Made by a program: the position numbers and the translations under genes
In this document: positions 8,145 to 16,402 of the stretch, piece after piece
How the letters are laid out: the number at the start of each line of letters is the position of its first letter
How positions within the stretch are numbered: the stretch's first letter is position 1
Source of the DNA: Algivirga pacifica
Lineage (GTDB): Bacteria > Bacteroidota > Bacteroidia > Cytophagales > Flammeovirgaceae
Direction of reading: 5' to 3'
Length of the DNA stretch: 64,000 nucleotides
NCBI RefSeq assembly: GCF_039543525.1
Contig: NZ_BAABJX010000009.1
Span: 1 to 64,000, forward strand
The notes under the pieces: generated by a model
What the model was told of the DNA's origin: nothing
What the model saw: the letters and a program-made list of their open reading frames with translations, nothing else
The model's database searches: none

Positions 8145-8318
8145 AGAGCTTGTTTGGAATACTGATTTAGATAGAGAAAATTTCTATAACCTGTTCAAAT
8201 CAAGTCAGATTTAAGGCGCACGCAGTGAGAATAGTGGTTCTATTTGATGAAAATATGAGTTGATTTGAATAGCGATTAGAGGAATTTTCTTTCTGAATCA
8301 GTATTCCAAACAAGCTCT
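8145..8318. repeat. Full-length palindromic element B (AGAGCTTGTTTGGAA ends)
   Basis: A 174-bp palindrome with ends identical to element A and the core AATAG-TGGTT-CTATT (8230-8244), which is the reverse complement of A's core. All four arms of A and B share a loose AAAAYTYCTMTAA word but are otherwise diverged, while each copy still pairs with itself. It fills half of the 8038-8394 gap, ending 76 bp before the LolA-like start. Confidence 0.9.
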
Positions 8319-8394
8319 AATACTAAACGATAAGCAATAACCGATCATCGGCATGCACAAGAGCAGAGTGATATTTATCCTTATAATAAATTAA

Positions 8395-9144
8395 ATGATG
8401 AACAAGAACACATTACTAGCCGTCTTCCTATTATTTTTTGCGGCTATGGGGCAAGCACAAAGTGCTAAGGAAATTATTGCCAAATCAGATGAAGCAATGA
8501 GAGGAAACTCATCTGAAACCAACATTACCATGAAAATTATTCGACCGGAGTGGTCCAGGGAAATGAGTATGAAAAGCTGGTCCAAGGGAGATGACTATTT
8601 TATGGTATTGGTCACTGCTCCGGCCAAAGATCGAGGGACTGTTTCTCTTAAAAGAGGAAAAGAATTATGGAACTGGATGCCTTCTATTGAGCGCACGATC
8701 AAAGTGTCTCCTTCAATGATGTCTCAGTCCTGGATGGGATCAGACTTCTCTAATGACGATCTATTGGAAGCTACTTCTATCGTCAATGATTATACACACA
8801 AGATTGTAGGAGAAGAAAAAATCGATGGACATACTTGCTGGAAAATCGAGATGATACCCAACGAAGATGCAGCTATTGTATGGGGGAAGGTCAATGTATG
8901 GATTTCCAAGGAGCATTACTTGCAAATGAAAGCAGAGAACTTCGATGAGGATATGTATTTGGTCTCTACGATGGTAGCTAGTAAGGTAAAGCAAATGGGA
9001 GGGAAGTTATTACCAACCGTGATGGAAATGACTCCAGCAGACGAGCCGGGCAATAAGACGATTATGATCTATAATACTGCTAAGTTTGATCATAAGATCC
9101 CGGATAGTTTTTTCTCCATGCAGAACATGAGAAGGGTACGATAA
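8395..9144 (+). CDS. LolA-like outer-membrane lipoprotein-sorting protein
   Basis: A 249-residue periplasmic protein with a signal peptide (residues 1-22, ending GQAQ). The mature part has the half-barrel signature of the LolA/LppX superfamily variant annotated as outer membrane lipoprotein-sorting protein: an early KSDEAMRG helix, MKIIRPEWSREMSMKSWSKG, and the LWNWMPSIERTIKVSP block. The role would be to carry a lipid or lipidated cargo across the periplasm. It heads a co-directional run with two FtsX permeases, an ATPase and an outer-membrane protein, so it is probably the shuttle of that machine rather than the housekeeping LolA. Two adjacent ATGs (8395, 8398) are equally likely starts. 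Confidence 0.8.
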   Translation: MMNKNTLLAVFLLFFAAMGQAQSAKEIIAKSDEAMRGNSSETNITMKIIRPEWSREMSMKSWSKGDDYFMVLVTAPAKDRGTVSLKRGKELWNWMPSIERTIKVSPSMMSQSWMGSDFSNDDLLEATSIVNDYTHKIVGEEKIDGHTCWKIEMIPNEDAAIVWGKVNVWISKEHYLQMKAENFDEDMYLVSTMVASKVKQMGGKLLPTVMEMTPADEPGNKTIMIYNTAKFDHKIPDSFFSMQNMRRVR

Positions 9145-9181
9145 TTCCACTTTTTATTTGGACATAAATTTACAAACAACA

Positions 9182-10405
9182 ATGAATAAACATCTCATTA
9201 TTTTGGCCTGGAGGAATATCTGGAGGAACAAGATGAGAACGATCATTACCTTGGGATCTATCTTCTTTGCAGTATTGCTGAGTATGATGATGCGTTCTAT
9301 GCAACTGGGAAGTTATGACATGATGATTGACAACTCTGTTCGTTTTTACTCCGGCTATTTGCAGGTACATGATAGCGCTTATTGGGAGAATAAATCCATC
9401 AACCGCATGATGGAAAATACAGCTTCCCTTAGAGAAACTATTGAAACGACAGCAGGTGTGGAGAGTGCCTTTACACGATTGGAAACTTTCGCTTTGTCCG
9501 CTTCCGATGAGCTTACTCGTCCCGTAATGGTCATGGGAATAACTCCAGAGGCAGAGGATCATATGAGCGGATTGGCAGAAAAGTTAACGGAAGGTGTATA
9601 CCTGAAGGATCAGAGCAAGGGTGTGATGATCTCAGAGGGGTTGTCTTCTTATCTAAAATTGGGTGTGCAGGATACGATTGTCCTAATTGGGCAAGGGTAT
9701 CATGGAGTCAATGCCGCTGCCAAGTATCCGATTGAGGGAATCATCGAGCATCCTAATCCTCAGATGAACAAAAACATGGTTTACCTTCCGGTAGCCTTGG
9801 CGCAATCTTTTGTCTATGCTCCTAATAGGATTACTTCTTATGTGATCAATGTGACGGATAGAGCGCAGTTACCCGCAATCAAGAAACACTTGAAAAATGA
9901 GTTGGGAGGGGAGTATGAAGTGATGGATTGGGCGGATTTGCAGCCGGAGCTTCAGCAGATGATTGAGTCAGATAACAGTGGAGGCGTGGTGATGATGCTG
10001 GTGCTCTATATGGTTATTGGTTTTGGTATTTTCGGAACGATCATGATGATGACGATGGAACGCTTCCGTGAGTTTGGGGTATTGGTCGCAGTAGGAATGA
10101 GAAAGGTTTCTTTGGCTACAATGATCACCTTGGAAGCCCTTTGGATTGGCATCTTGGGAGTGATCATTTCTTTTGTCGTAGGAGTACCCATTCTAATCTC
10201 CTTACATGAGAACCCTATCCCTCTACAAGGAGAAGCGGCAGAGGCCATGATCAAGATGGGAGTAGATCCCGTATTACCATTTTCTTTGAATGCAGAAGTA
10301 TTTGCGATGCAAGGGATACTTGTTTTGCTTATCCTAATGGGGTGTTTACTGTACCCTTATTGGAAGATTGCTCGAATGAAGGTAGTAGAGGCTGTTCATG
10401 CTTAA
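9182..10405 (+). CDS. ABC transporter permease, MacB/FtsX type (first)
   Basis: A 407-residue inner-membrane permease with one N-terminal helix (about 18-40), a large periplasmic MacB_PCD-like domain (about 45-270) and three C-terminal FtsX helices (about 275-300, 315-345, 375-400). The amphipathic start AWRNIWRNKMRT is typical of LolC/LolE-like subunits. I start at ATG 9182 because the in-frame TTG at 9158 adds eight atypical residues. It lies 37 bp after the LolA-like gene. Members of this type do mechanical work on periplasmic substrates instead of passing them through the membrane. Its partner is the second permease after a 276-bp gap that holds a repeat. Confidence 0.88.
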   Translation: MNKHLIILAWRNIWRNKMRTIITLGSIFFAVLLSMMMRSMQLGSYDMMIDNSVRFYSGYLQVHDSAYWENKSINRMMENTASLRETIETTAGVESAFTRLETFALSASDELTRPVMVMGITPEAEDHMSGLAEKLTEGVYLKDQSKGVMISEGLSSYLKLGVQDTIVLIGQGYHGVNAAAKYPIEGIIEHPNPQMNKNMVYLPVALAQSFVYAPNRITSYVINVTDRAQLPAIKKHLKNELGGEYEVMDWADLQPELQQMIESDNSGGVVMMLVLYMVIGFGIFGTIMMMTMERFREFGVLVAVGMRKVSLATMITLEALWIGILGVIISFVVGVPILISLHENPIPLQGEAAEAMIKMGVDPVLPFSLNAEVFAMQGILVLLILMGCLLYPYWKIARMKVVEAVHA

Positions 10406-10427
10406 TTCGTAAGGAGTGACTATTGAG

Positions 10428-10637
10428 TTTGAATACATAATATTCATACTACCATTCCGCTTTGTTGAATCGTTGAATCGTTGAATTTCACCTTCGGTGA
10501 GTTGATTCGAGTTGATATGTTTTATGATTGTTGGTGTATTCAACCAACGCTTAAACTCGAATCAACGCTTCAACGAGCGAAGCTCAATTCAACGATTCAA
10601 CAAAGCCCGTTGGTAGTATGATGGGTAAATATTCAAA
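10428..10637. repeat. Mini-hairpin mosaic (TTCAAC variant) inside the ABC operon
   Basis: Outer ends TTTGAATA and TATTCAAA are inverted, followed inward by CATACTACC...GCTTTGTTGAATCG on the left and its near complement on the right. Inner hairpins include TCACC-TTC-GGTGA and GAGC-GAA-GCTC. It splits the two permease genes, so it is probably transcribed within the operon and could alter the ratio of upstream to downstream message. Confidence 0.85.
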
Positions 10638-10681
10638 TTTAATGATAACACCTTATTTTAAAGACTTTAAATATAGAAACT

Positions 10682-11896
10682 ATGATAACAAGTATATCCT
10701 GGAGAAACGTCTGGAGAAACAAGCTCCGTAGTGGAGTGATTATGTTTTCCATCGCTTTTGGGATTGTGGCAGGGGTGTTTGCCGTAGCCCTGACACAAGG
10801 ATTGATAGAGCAACGTATTTCCGAATCCATAGAATTGGAAACTGGACATGTTCAGATTCATAATGTCCAGTACCTGGAAGAACAGGAAACGGGGCACTTT
10901 CTGGAAGGTATGGCTGACATACAATCTCAACTGAATGCACTTCCTGAAGTAGGTGCAGCCACTTATCGTACCAAGATCACTGCTATGGCGATGAGTGCCA
11001 ATGGAAATGCAGGTATTCAGTTGATAGGTATTGATCCAGAAGAGGAAAAAACAGTCTTTGGACTGTCTGAGAAGTTGACAGACGGAGCCTATTTTGAAGG
11101 GATTAAAAGAAATCCGATTCTGATCAGTCAACGTACGGCAGAGAAGTTAAAACTAAAACTTCGTTCCAAAGTAGTTCTGACGATGCAAGACAATGACCAT
11201 GAGATTGTAGGAGGGGCTTTTCGTGTAGTGGGTATTTTCAAAACCAGTAACTCGGGATATGACCAAGGAAATATGTTTGTCCGAAAGTCAGATCTGCAAC
11301 GTATTGTGAAACTGGACGAAGTACATGAAGTTGTGATCAAGGCAACGGAAGGGTATACCCCTGAGCAAACCAAAGAGGCAATTGCTACGGTAATTCCATC
11401 TACCTGGAAAGAGCAGACCTGGGCAGAGATCATGCCCGAACTGGCTTATTATAATGAGAGTGGATCATTAAGCTCCCTAATCATTTTAGGAATTATCTTT
11501 TTAGCCTTAGCCTTTGCGATTCTAAATACCATGCTGATGGTAGTACTGGAAAGAGTGCAGGAGATAGGGGTATTGATGGCAGTAGGGATGGGAAGGTTGA
11601 AGATCTTTTCCATGATTGTGCTGGAGACCGTTTTCTTGTCTCTGGTGGGAGGTGTTGTAGGACTACTACTGAGTTATGGTTTGATAGAGTATTTCGGTAA
11701 AAATGGGATTGATATCGAAAACTCTGAAGGTTATGAGTCTTTGGGATTCAGCAGTGTCATATATCCAGAGATCAGTCCGGAGTTTTATCCCCAAGTGGCG
11801 ATTGCCGTTGTGATCGTAGCGATTGCATCCTCTATTTTTCCGGCAGTCAAGGCATTGAAATTAAAGCCGAATGAGGCGATCAAAGGCCATCTGTAG
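10682..11896 (+). CDS. ABC transporter permease, MacB/FtsX type (second)
   Basis: A 404-residue paralogue of the first permease with the same design: N-terminal helix (about 15-38), periplasmic domain to about 265, then three FtsX helices (about 270-295, 315-340, 370-395). The start SWRNVWRNKLRSG mirrors the AWRNIWRNKMRT of its partner, as expected for a LolC/LolE-like heterodimer. The two differ enough across the periplasmic domain to suggest separate tasks (carrier docking versus cargo handling), by analogy with LolC and LolE. The ATPase gene follows after 152 bp. Confidence 0.88.
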   Translation: MITSISWRNVWRNKLRSGVIMFSIAFGIVAGVFAVALTQGLIEQRISESIELETGHVQIHNVQYLEEQETGHFLEGMADIQSQLNALPEVGAATYRTKITAMAMSANGNAGIQLIGIDPEEEKTVFGLSEKLTDGAYFEGIKRNPILISQRTAEKLKLKLRSKVVLTMQDNDHEIVGGAFRVVGIFKTSNSGYDQGNMFVRKSDLQRIVKLDEVHEVVIKATEGYTPEQTKEAIATVIPSTWKEQTWAEIMPELAYYNESGSLSSLIILGIIFLALAFAILNTMLMVVLERVQEIGVLMAVGMGRLKIFSMIVLETVFLSLVGGVVGLLLSYGLIEYFGKNGIDIENSEGYESLGFSSVIYPEISPEFYPQVAIAVVIVAIASSIFPAVKALKLKPNEAIKGHL

Positions 11897-11898
11897 GG

Positions 11899-11915
11899 CC
11901 GCGCCACTGGCGCGG
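11899..11915. repeat. GC-rich hairpin between permease and ATPase
   Basis: CCGCGCC-ACT-GGCGCGG begins two bases past the permease stop. The following 100 bp carry the words CGTACGGATGGTCGG and CATACGGATGGTCGG in direct repeat and then A/T-rich sequence up to the ATPase start. It belongs with the other short hairpins found just after stop codons in this window. Confidence 0.6.
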
Positions 11916-12048
11916 TCGTACGGATGGTCGGGCATACGGATGGTCGGCCATTGATAGCGTAGCCGTATCCCAATGATATAGTGGCCGCAATAGTGTAGTT
12001 GCATCATCATATGGGGAAATAATCATTAAAAATTAAAAAAATAAAGCG

Positions 12049-12741
12049 ATGATAAAGGTTAAAAATATAATGAAGACCTACAATGAGTCTTCTGTTCCAG
12101 TACATGCATTGAATGGCGTAAATATAGAGTTTGAGGCAGGAGAATTTACCGCAATTGTAGGGCCATCAGGATGTGGGAAAACGACCCTATTGAATATGAT
12201 TGGAGGCATCGATCACCCAACCTCAGGAACCATAGAGGTAGATGGAATTGACCTGTCTCAATTGAGCAGCGGACAATTGATTGATTTTAGAAGAGATAAT
12301 ATTGGGTTTGTATTTCAAGATTACTCTTTGCTGCCGGTATTGACCGCTAGGGAGAATACTGAGTTCATTATGCAGTTACAAGGTAGACCGAAGCAAGAGT
12401 ATACTGATAGAGCAGAGCAATTACTGAAAGAGGTTGGCTTGGGTGATCGTTTGGATCATCGTCCTTCCAAGCTTTCTGGAGGACAGCAGCAGCGTGTAGC
12501 GGTGGCAAGGGCTTTGGCTTCCCGTCCAAAGTTTGTTCTAGCAGATGAGCCAACAGCCAACCTTGATTCTAAATCAACGTCCGATCTATTGGATATTATG
12601 GAACGCCTGAATAAAGAAGAAGGAACGACATTTATTTTCTCAACACACGACCAAAGGGTGATTGATAAAGCACACCGTGTCATCCTTTTGGAAGATGGAC
12701 AGGTAAAAGAGGACTCAAAAAAAAAGGTTCTGACTACATAA
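12049..12741 (+). CDS. ABC transporter ATP-binding protein, LolD type
   Basis: A 230-residue nucleotide-binding subunit. Walker A is GPSGCGKT (38-45), the Q-loop VFQDYSLLPVLTA (about 88-100), the signature LSGGQ (142-146), Walker B FVLADE (162-167) and the switch histidine in STHD (200). The motif spacing and the FQDYSLLPVLTARENTEF stretch place it in the LolD/MacB-NBD group that pairs with FtsX permeases. It would energise the two permeases before it. Seven bases separate it from the outer-membrane protein gene, so those two are surely co-transcribed. Confidence 0.93.
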   Translation: MIKVKNIMKTYNESSVPVHALNGVNIEFEAGEFTAIVGPSGCGKTTLLNMIGGIDHPTSGTIEVDGIDLSQLSSGQLIDFRRDNIGFVFQDYSLLPVLTARENTEFIMQLQGRPKQEYTDRAEQLLKEVGLGDRLDHRPSKLSGGQQQRVAVARALASRPKFVLADEPTANLDSKSTSDLLDIMERLNKEEGTTFIFSTHDQRVIDKAHRVILLEDGQVKEDSKKKVLTT

Positions 12742-12748
12742 TTTGAAA

Positions 12749-13951
12749 ATGAATAAGATAATTTTAAAGACAACGTTCCTTCTAGGGTTACTTTTTAGTG
12801 TCTTTACACTACAAGCACAAGAAGAATTCCAAGAGGAAGAGTCAACAGATAAACCCTCCAATATCTATTTTGGAGGGTATCTAAAGTACTTGCAGACGAT
12901 CGGTTTTCAGGAGTTGAATGATCGCTGGATTACAGATAACTTGATTCATAACCGATTGAATTTTAAATGGTATGCCTCTTCACAGGTGACGGTAGTTGCT
13001 GAGATGCGTAACCGATTGTTCTATGGGGAGACCGTTACCCTAACACCTAATTATGCTGATATCTATACGGCCAATAACAATTGGTTGGATTTAGGTGGTG
13101 TATGGTGGGAAGGGGAGTCTGTTGTGGGACATTCTACCTTGGATCGTGCCTATATTGATTGGACATTCAACGATTGGCAAATTCGTGCGGGAAGACAACG
13201 TGTCAACTGGGGACAAACCTTCGCATGGAACCCTAACGATATTTTCAATAATTACTCCTTATTTGATTTTGACTACGAGGAGCGTCCGGGTATGGATGGA
13301 CTTTTGGTTCGAAAATATATTGGTATGGTTTCTTCGGTGGAACTGGCTGTAGCGATGGAAGAATCCTTTGAGGATATGACGATTGCAGGGATGTATCGCT
13401 TCAATCAATGGGCGTACGATTTTCAGGTATTGGCTGGAAAGATGCGTAAGGATTGGGTTGTTGGAGGAGGCTGGTCTGGACAGATTGGTGGAGCAGGCTT
13501 CAAGGGAGAAGCAAGTTACTTTTACCCTATTGAGCAGGATAGTGAGAGTGTAGAGCCTGCCGTGGTCGCTACAATGTCTACGGATTATACGTTTCCGAAT
13601 ACGTTATTTGTCAGTGTAGAAGGGATCTTTAACAGCGGAGGAGGAGATGCCATGAATCAAAATATTCTGGCCTTGGGAAGGGGAGAGACTCCAACGCCTC
13701 GCACATTGACCTTAAACAAATGGTCTATTTTAGGACAAGCGTCTTATCAGATTAATCCATTGGTGAATGCCGGGATGAGTAGTATTTATTTTATAGATGA
13801 TAATTCAGCCTATTTTACAGCCAATACAAATATCTCCTTGTCCACGAATACAGAGCTATTATTGGCAACTCAGGCATTTGTGGGAGGGGAAGATAGTCAG
13901 TTTGGACAATCGGGAGTATTATTATTTTGGAGATTGAAATGGAGTTTTTAA
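12749..13951 (+). CDS. Outer-membrane beta-barrel protein of the ABC cassette
   Basis: A 400-residue exported protein: signal peptide 1-24 (ends LQAQ), then alternating amphipathic strands rich in W, Y and F (WQIRAGRQRVNWGQTFAWNP) and a terminal phenylalanine. The NDIFNNYSLFDFDYEERPG segment resembles DUF1302/alginate-export-like barrels, but I do not assign a family. ATG 12749 is chosen over the TTG at 12743. Its position, last in a LolA-permease-permease-ATPase run and 7 bp from the ATPase, suggests that it is the outer-membrane end of that pathway. Confidence is high for a barrel and low for exact function. Confidence 0.75.
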   Translation: MNKIILKTTFLLGLLFSVFTLQAQEEFQEEESTDKPSNIYFGGYLKYLQTIGFQELNDRWITDNLIHNRLNFKWYASSQVTVVAEMRNRLFYGETVTLTPNYADIYTANNNWLDLGGVWWEGESVVGHSTLDRAYIDWTFNDWQIRAGRQRVNWGQTFAWNPNDIFNNYSLFDFDYEERPGMDGLLVRKYIGMVSSVELAVAMEESFEDMTIAGMYRFNQWAYDFQVLAGKMRKDWVVGGGWSGQIGGAGFKGEASYFYPIEQDSESVEPAVVATMSTDYTFPNTLFVSVEGIFNSGGGDAMNQNILALGRGETPTPRTLTLNKWSILGQASYQINPLVNAGMSSIYFIDDNSAYFTANTNISLSTNTELLLATQAFVGGEDSQFGQSGVLLFWRLKWSF

Positions 13952-14113
13952 TACCGATGCGATAATATATCATGAAGCACATGCCTATTTTTTGTATATT
14001 GCATTCTGTCTATGCTCCCTTTGGAAACTTCTGTTTTTAGGGTAACTTTTTATAGTTCTCATTTTGAGGAGTGTAACATGCATAGATCATTAAATCATCA
14101 ATAGAATAAGACC

Positions 14114-14731
14114 ATGGAGAAACCATCCTATAATACAGAAAGACCGGAGTTGAAGTTGAAAGAGTACGGAAGAAACGTACAGAAGCTGGTAGAGTATATA
14201 TCGGAAATTGAAGACAAGGAAAAAAGAAATCGTTATGCCAATACTTTGATTGGCTTGATGAAGCAATTGAATCCTAGCGTCAACTCCAATGATACCAATC
14301 AGCGTATCTGGGATCATCTCCATGTGATGGCTGATTTTAAATTAGAAGTGGATAGTCCTTACCCTGTACCTGAAATGGATGTGATGTATCGCAAGCCGGA
14401 TCGTATGGAGTACCGTGACCATAAAATGCGCTTCAGACATTACGGAAGAAATATCGAAAAGCTGATTCAGGTGGCTAAGGATGAAGAAGACGAGGAGTTG
14501 AAATTGAAAGCTTTCGCCAACATCATGCGCTTGATGAAGAATTTCTATCAGTCTTGGAATGGTGATAATCCAGATGAAGTGGTGATCATGAAAGACATTG
14601 AGAAGATGGCTGAAGGAGGTGTTGATATGGAAAAAGTGCTAGAGAAATATCCTTTCTTGGTAGACCGTAGAACCTACAATGATATTATGGAGAAATTCTT
14701 GGCTAATAAAAGCAGAAGACTAGGAAAGTAG
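14114..14731 (+). CDS. DUF4290 family protein
   Basis: A 205-residue soluble, charged, helical protein found throughout Bacteroidota. The family hallmark appears twice as an internal repeat: KLKEYGRNVQKLVEYI near residue 14 and KMRFRHYGRNIEKLIQVA near 104, each followed by an acidic helix and a stretch ending in LMKxxxxxxN. No enzyme motif or export signal is visible. Function is unknown. In related genomes the gene is conserved as a single copy, but I cannot test its usual neighbours here. It has its own terminator at 14770-14818. Confidence 0.8.
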   Translation: MEKPSYNTERPELKLKEYGRNVQKLVEYISEIEDKEKRNRYANTLIGLMKQLNPSVNSNDTNQRIWDHLHVMADFKLEVDSPYPVPEMDVMYRKPDRMEYRDHKMRFRHYGRNIEKLIQVAKDEEDEELKLKAFANIMRLMKNFYQSWNGDNPDEVVIMKDIEKMAEGGVDMEKVLEKYPFLVDRRTYNDIMEKFLANKSRRLGK

Positions 14732-14745
14732 TTTCGATAGGAAGA

Positions 14746-14760
14746 TTCCAAGTAAGCTCT
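14746..14760. repeat. Isolated end of the AGAGCTTGTTTGGAA family
   Basis: TTCCAAGTAAGCTCT matches 14 of 15 bases of the right terminus of elements A and B. It lies 14 bp after the DUF4290 stop and no partner end is nearby. Confidence 0.55.
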
Positions 14761-14769
14761 TAATATTTC

Positions 14770-14818
14770 ACCCAATCAATAAAGCACAATGTTACTGTTG
14801 AAGCTTTATTGATTGGGT
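14770..14818 (+). terminator. Rho-independent terminator of the DUF4290 gene
   Basis: A perfect 16-bp stem (ACCCAATCAATAAAGC and complement) with a 17-nt loop is followed by ATTTTTGTG on the plus strand. Confidence 0.85.
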
Positions 14819-14912
14819 ATTTTTGTGATTAAAAAAATAGAATCAAATATAACTTTTTATAGAACGGCACGTAAAATGTAGTTATCGACTTTACCCAAAA
14901 AAACTGATAACT

Positions 14913-16397
14913 ATGCAATTACTCTTTAATCATTACTTTTTACAAAAATACCGGAACTTAGTCTGGGGAAAGGGTATAGGCTTTAAGGTCTTTAAGCTTC
15001 TCCTGGAGCTGTATTTTGCTGGTATATTACTCCTAATGGGGTTTGTTTCAGGGAAATTATTGAAGGAATCTTTTGGTGAAGAGCAGGTGTTGCTGATGGC
15101 TACAAAGTTTCTTCTACTGTATTTGCTGGCAAATATAGGCTTGAGAGGACTGATGCAATCTTTTCCCCAAACACAGGTAAGACCTTATTTGCTACTTCAG
15201 GTGAGTAAAAGGAAACTGATGCATTTTCCTTTATTATTGTCCTTGGGAAGCAGGTTTAATTATTACCCCTTTTTGGTTATTCTTCCATTCTATTTCAAAA
15301 CAGTATTACCCAATGAAACGCTTTTAGTCGGTATTAATTGGTTGACTATAGCGGTTACATTTCTTTGGGCGACCAATTACTATGCTTTTGCCTTAAAAAA
15401 ATACTTCTCAAAATCCTTTTGGACTACTTTGGGAGTGATTCTTCCATTGGCAGCATTTACTTATTTGGAAGTAAGCGAATGGACCAATGTTACTGGATTC
15501 CTATCGACATTGCTATTGGGAATAGCAGAACAACCCTGGGGGATACTGATAGGAGTCATCTTGCTATTAAAGGCCTATGTGATCGCCTTCAAGGCAACGA
15601 TGTCAGGAGTTTATCTGGATCGGGTGATTCATGTAGATCAGAAATTGAAAATTGAGGAATCAGACAACTCTTTATTGGCTTACCTGAATCGTTTTGGAAA
15701 TGTAGGCTACCTAATGGCGGAAGAAATCAAGACCCTATGGCGACATAAGCGCAGTAAAAACACCTTGTTGATGTCTGTGTTCCTATTGTTTTATGGGCTT
15801 ATTTTCTATACACAGGATATGTATAAGGAACAGGCTTGGGTATTGGTGTTTGTCCCTTTTATGACCATGGGGGTATTTGCCTTGAACTACGGGCAGATGA
15901 TTTTCGCCTGGGAGAGTACCTATTTTGATTTTCTTTTGACTCAAAAAATTAAGATCAGAGATTATATAGAAGCGAAGTACTGGTTGATGATTTTAGGAAC
16001 CACTTTGGGCTTTCTAGGAAGTGTTTTCTATGCTTATTTCGGCTGGCATATTCTCTGGATTAATTTGGCAGTTTATTTCTATCTCATCGGTATTGTTCCT
16101 GTTTACTTGATTTACTTTGGAACGTATAATCAGAAACGATTGGACTTAAGTGGAGGAAATGTAATGAACTTCCAAGGAGTCTCCGCTCACCAATTTTTAT
16201 TGAATATACCGATCGCATTAGTACCGGTGTTATTTTATGTAACAATGGACTTTTTTGGACTTGATCATGTGGGATTAGGAATCATCGGTGGTTTGGGAGT
16301 AATGAGCTTGTTACTTAAAAACTACTGGATTAAAGACCTGGAGAAACAATTCCACAAGAGAAAATATATCATGGCTACTGGATTTAGAAAACAATAA
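14913..16397 (+). CDS. DUF5687 family membrane protein (ABC permease component)
   Basis: A 494-residue integral membrane protein with roughly ten to twelve hydrophobic helices (for example about 21-45, 61-80, 105-130, 140-165, 290-310 and 320-340). The order and size match DUF5687 proteins of Bacteroidota, which act as the membrane half of an ABC system. The next gene, only five bases away, encodes the ATPase, which fixes the pairing. A polar cytoplasmic stretch near residues 240-285 (AEEIKTLWRHKRSKN) is typical of exporter permeases of the ABC-2 kind. Substrate unknown. Confidence 0.8.
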   Translation: MQLLFNHYFLQKYRNLVWGKGIGFKVFKLLLELYFAGILLLMGFVSGKLLKESFGEEQVLLMATKFLLLYLLANIGLRGLMQSFPQTQVRPYLLLQVSKRKLMHFPLLLSLGSRFNYYPFLVILPFYFKTVLPNETLLVGINWLTIAVTFLWATNYYAFALKKYFSKSFWTTLGVILPLAAFTYLEVSEWTNVTGFLSTLLLGIAEQPWGILIGVILLLKAYVIAFKATMSGVYLDRVIHVDQKLKIEESDNSLLAYLNRFGNVGYLMAEEIKTLWRHKRSKNTLLMSVFLLFYGLIFYTQDMYKEQAWVLVFVPFMTMGVFALNYGQMIFAWESTYFDFLLTQKIKIRDYIEAKYWLMILGTTLGFLGSVFYAYFGWHILWINLAVYFYLIGIVPVYLIYFGTYNQKRLDLSGGNVMNFQGVSAHQFLLNIPIALVPVLFYVTMDFFGLDHVGLGIIGGLGVMSLLLKNYWIKDLEKQFHKRKYIMATGFRKQ

Positions 16398-16402
16398 TAA
16401 AG

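Noticed and set aside
9158..9181. TTG start for the first permease
   Set aside because: ATG 9182 gives the same amphipathic start (AWRNIWRNK) as the second permease.
10346..10543. Minus-strand frame through the 10428-10637 repeat as a small gene
   Set aside because: Its sequence is the inverted repeat itself and the end of the permease gene; no start context or coding character.
8395..12741. The housekeeping LolA/LolCDE system
   Set aside because: A dedicated TetR, an outer-membrane barrel in the operon and the divergent LolA-like sequence argue for a specialised parallel system. Only a whole-genome count of lol genes can settle this.
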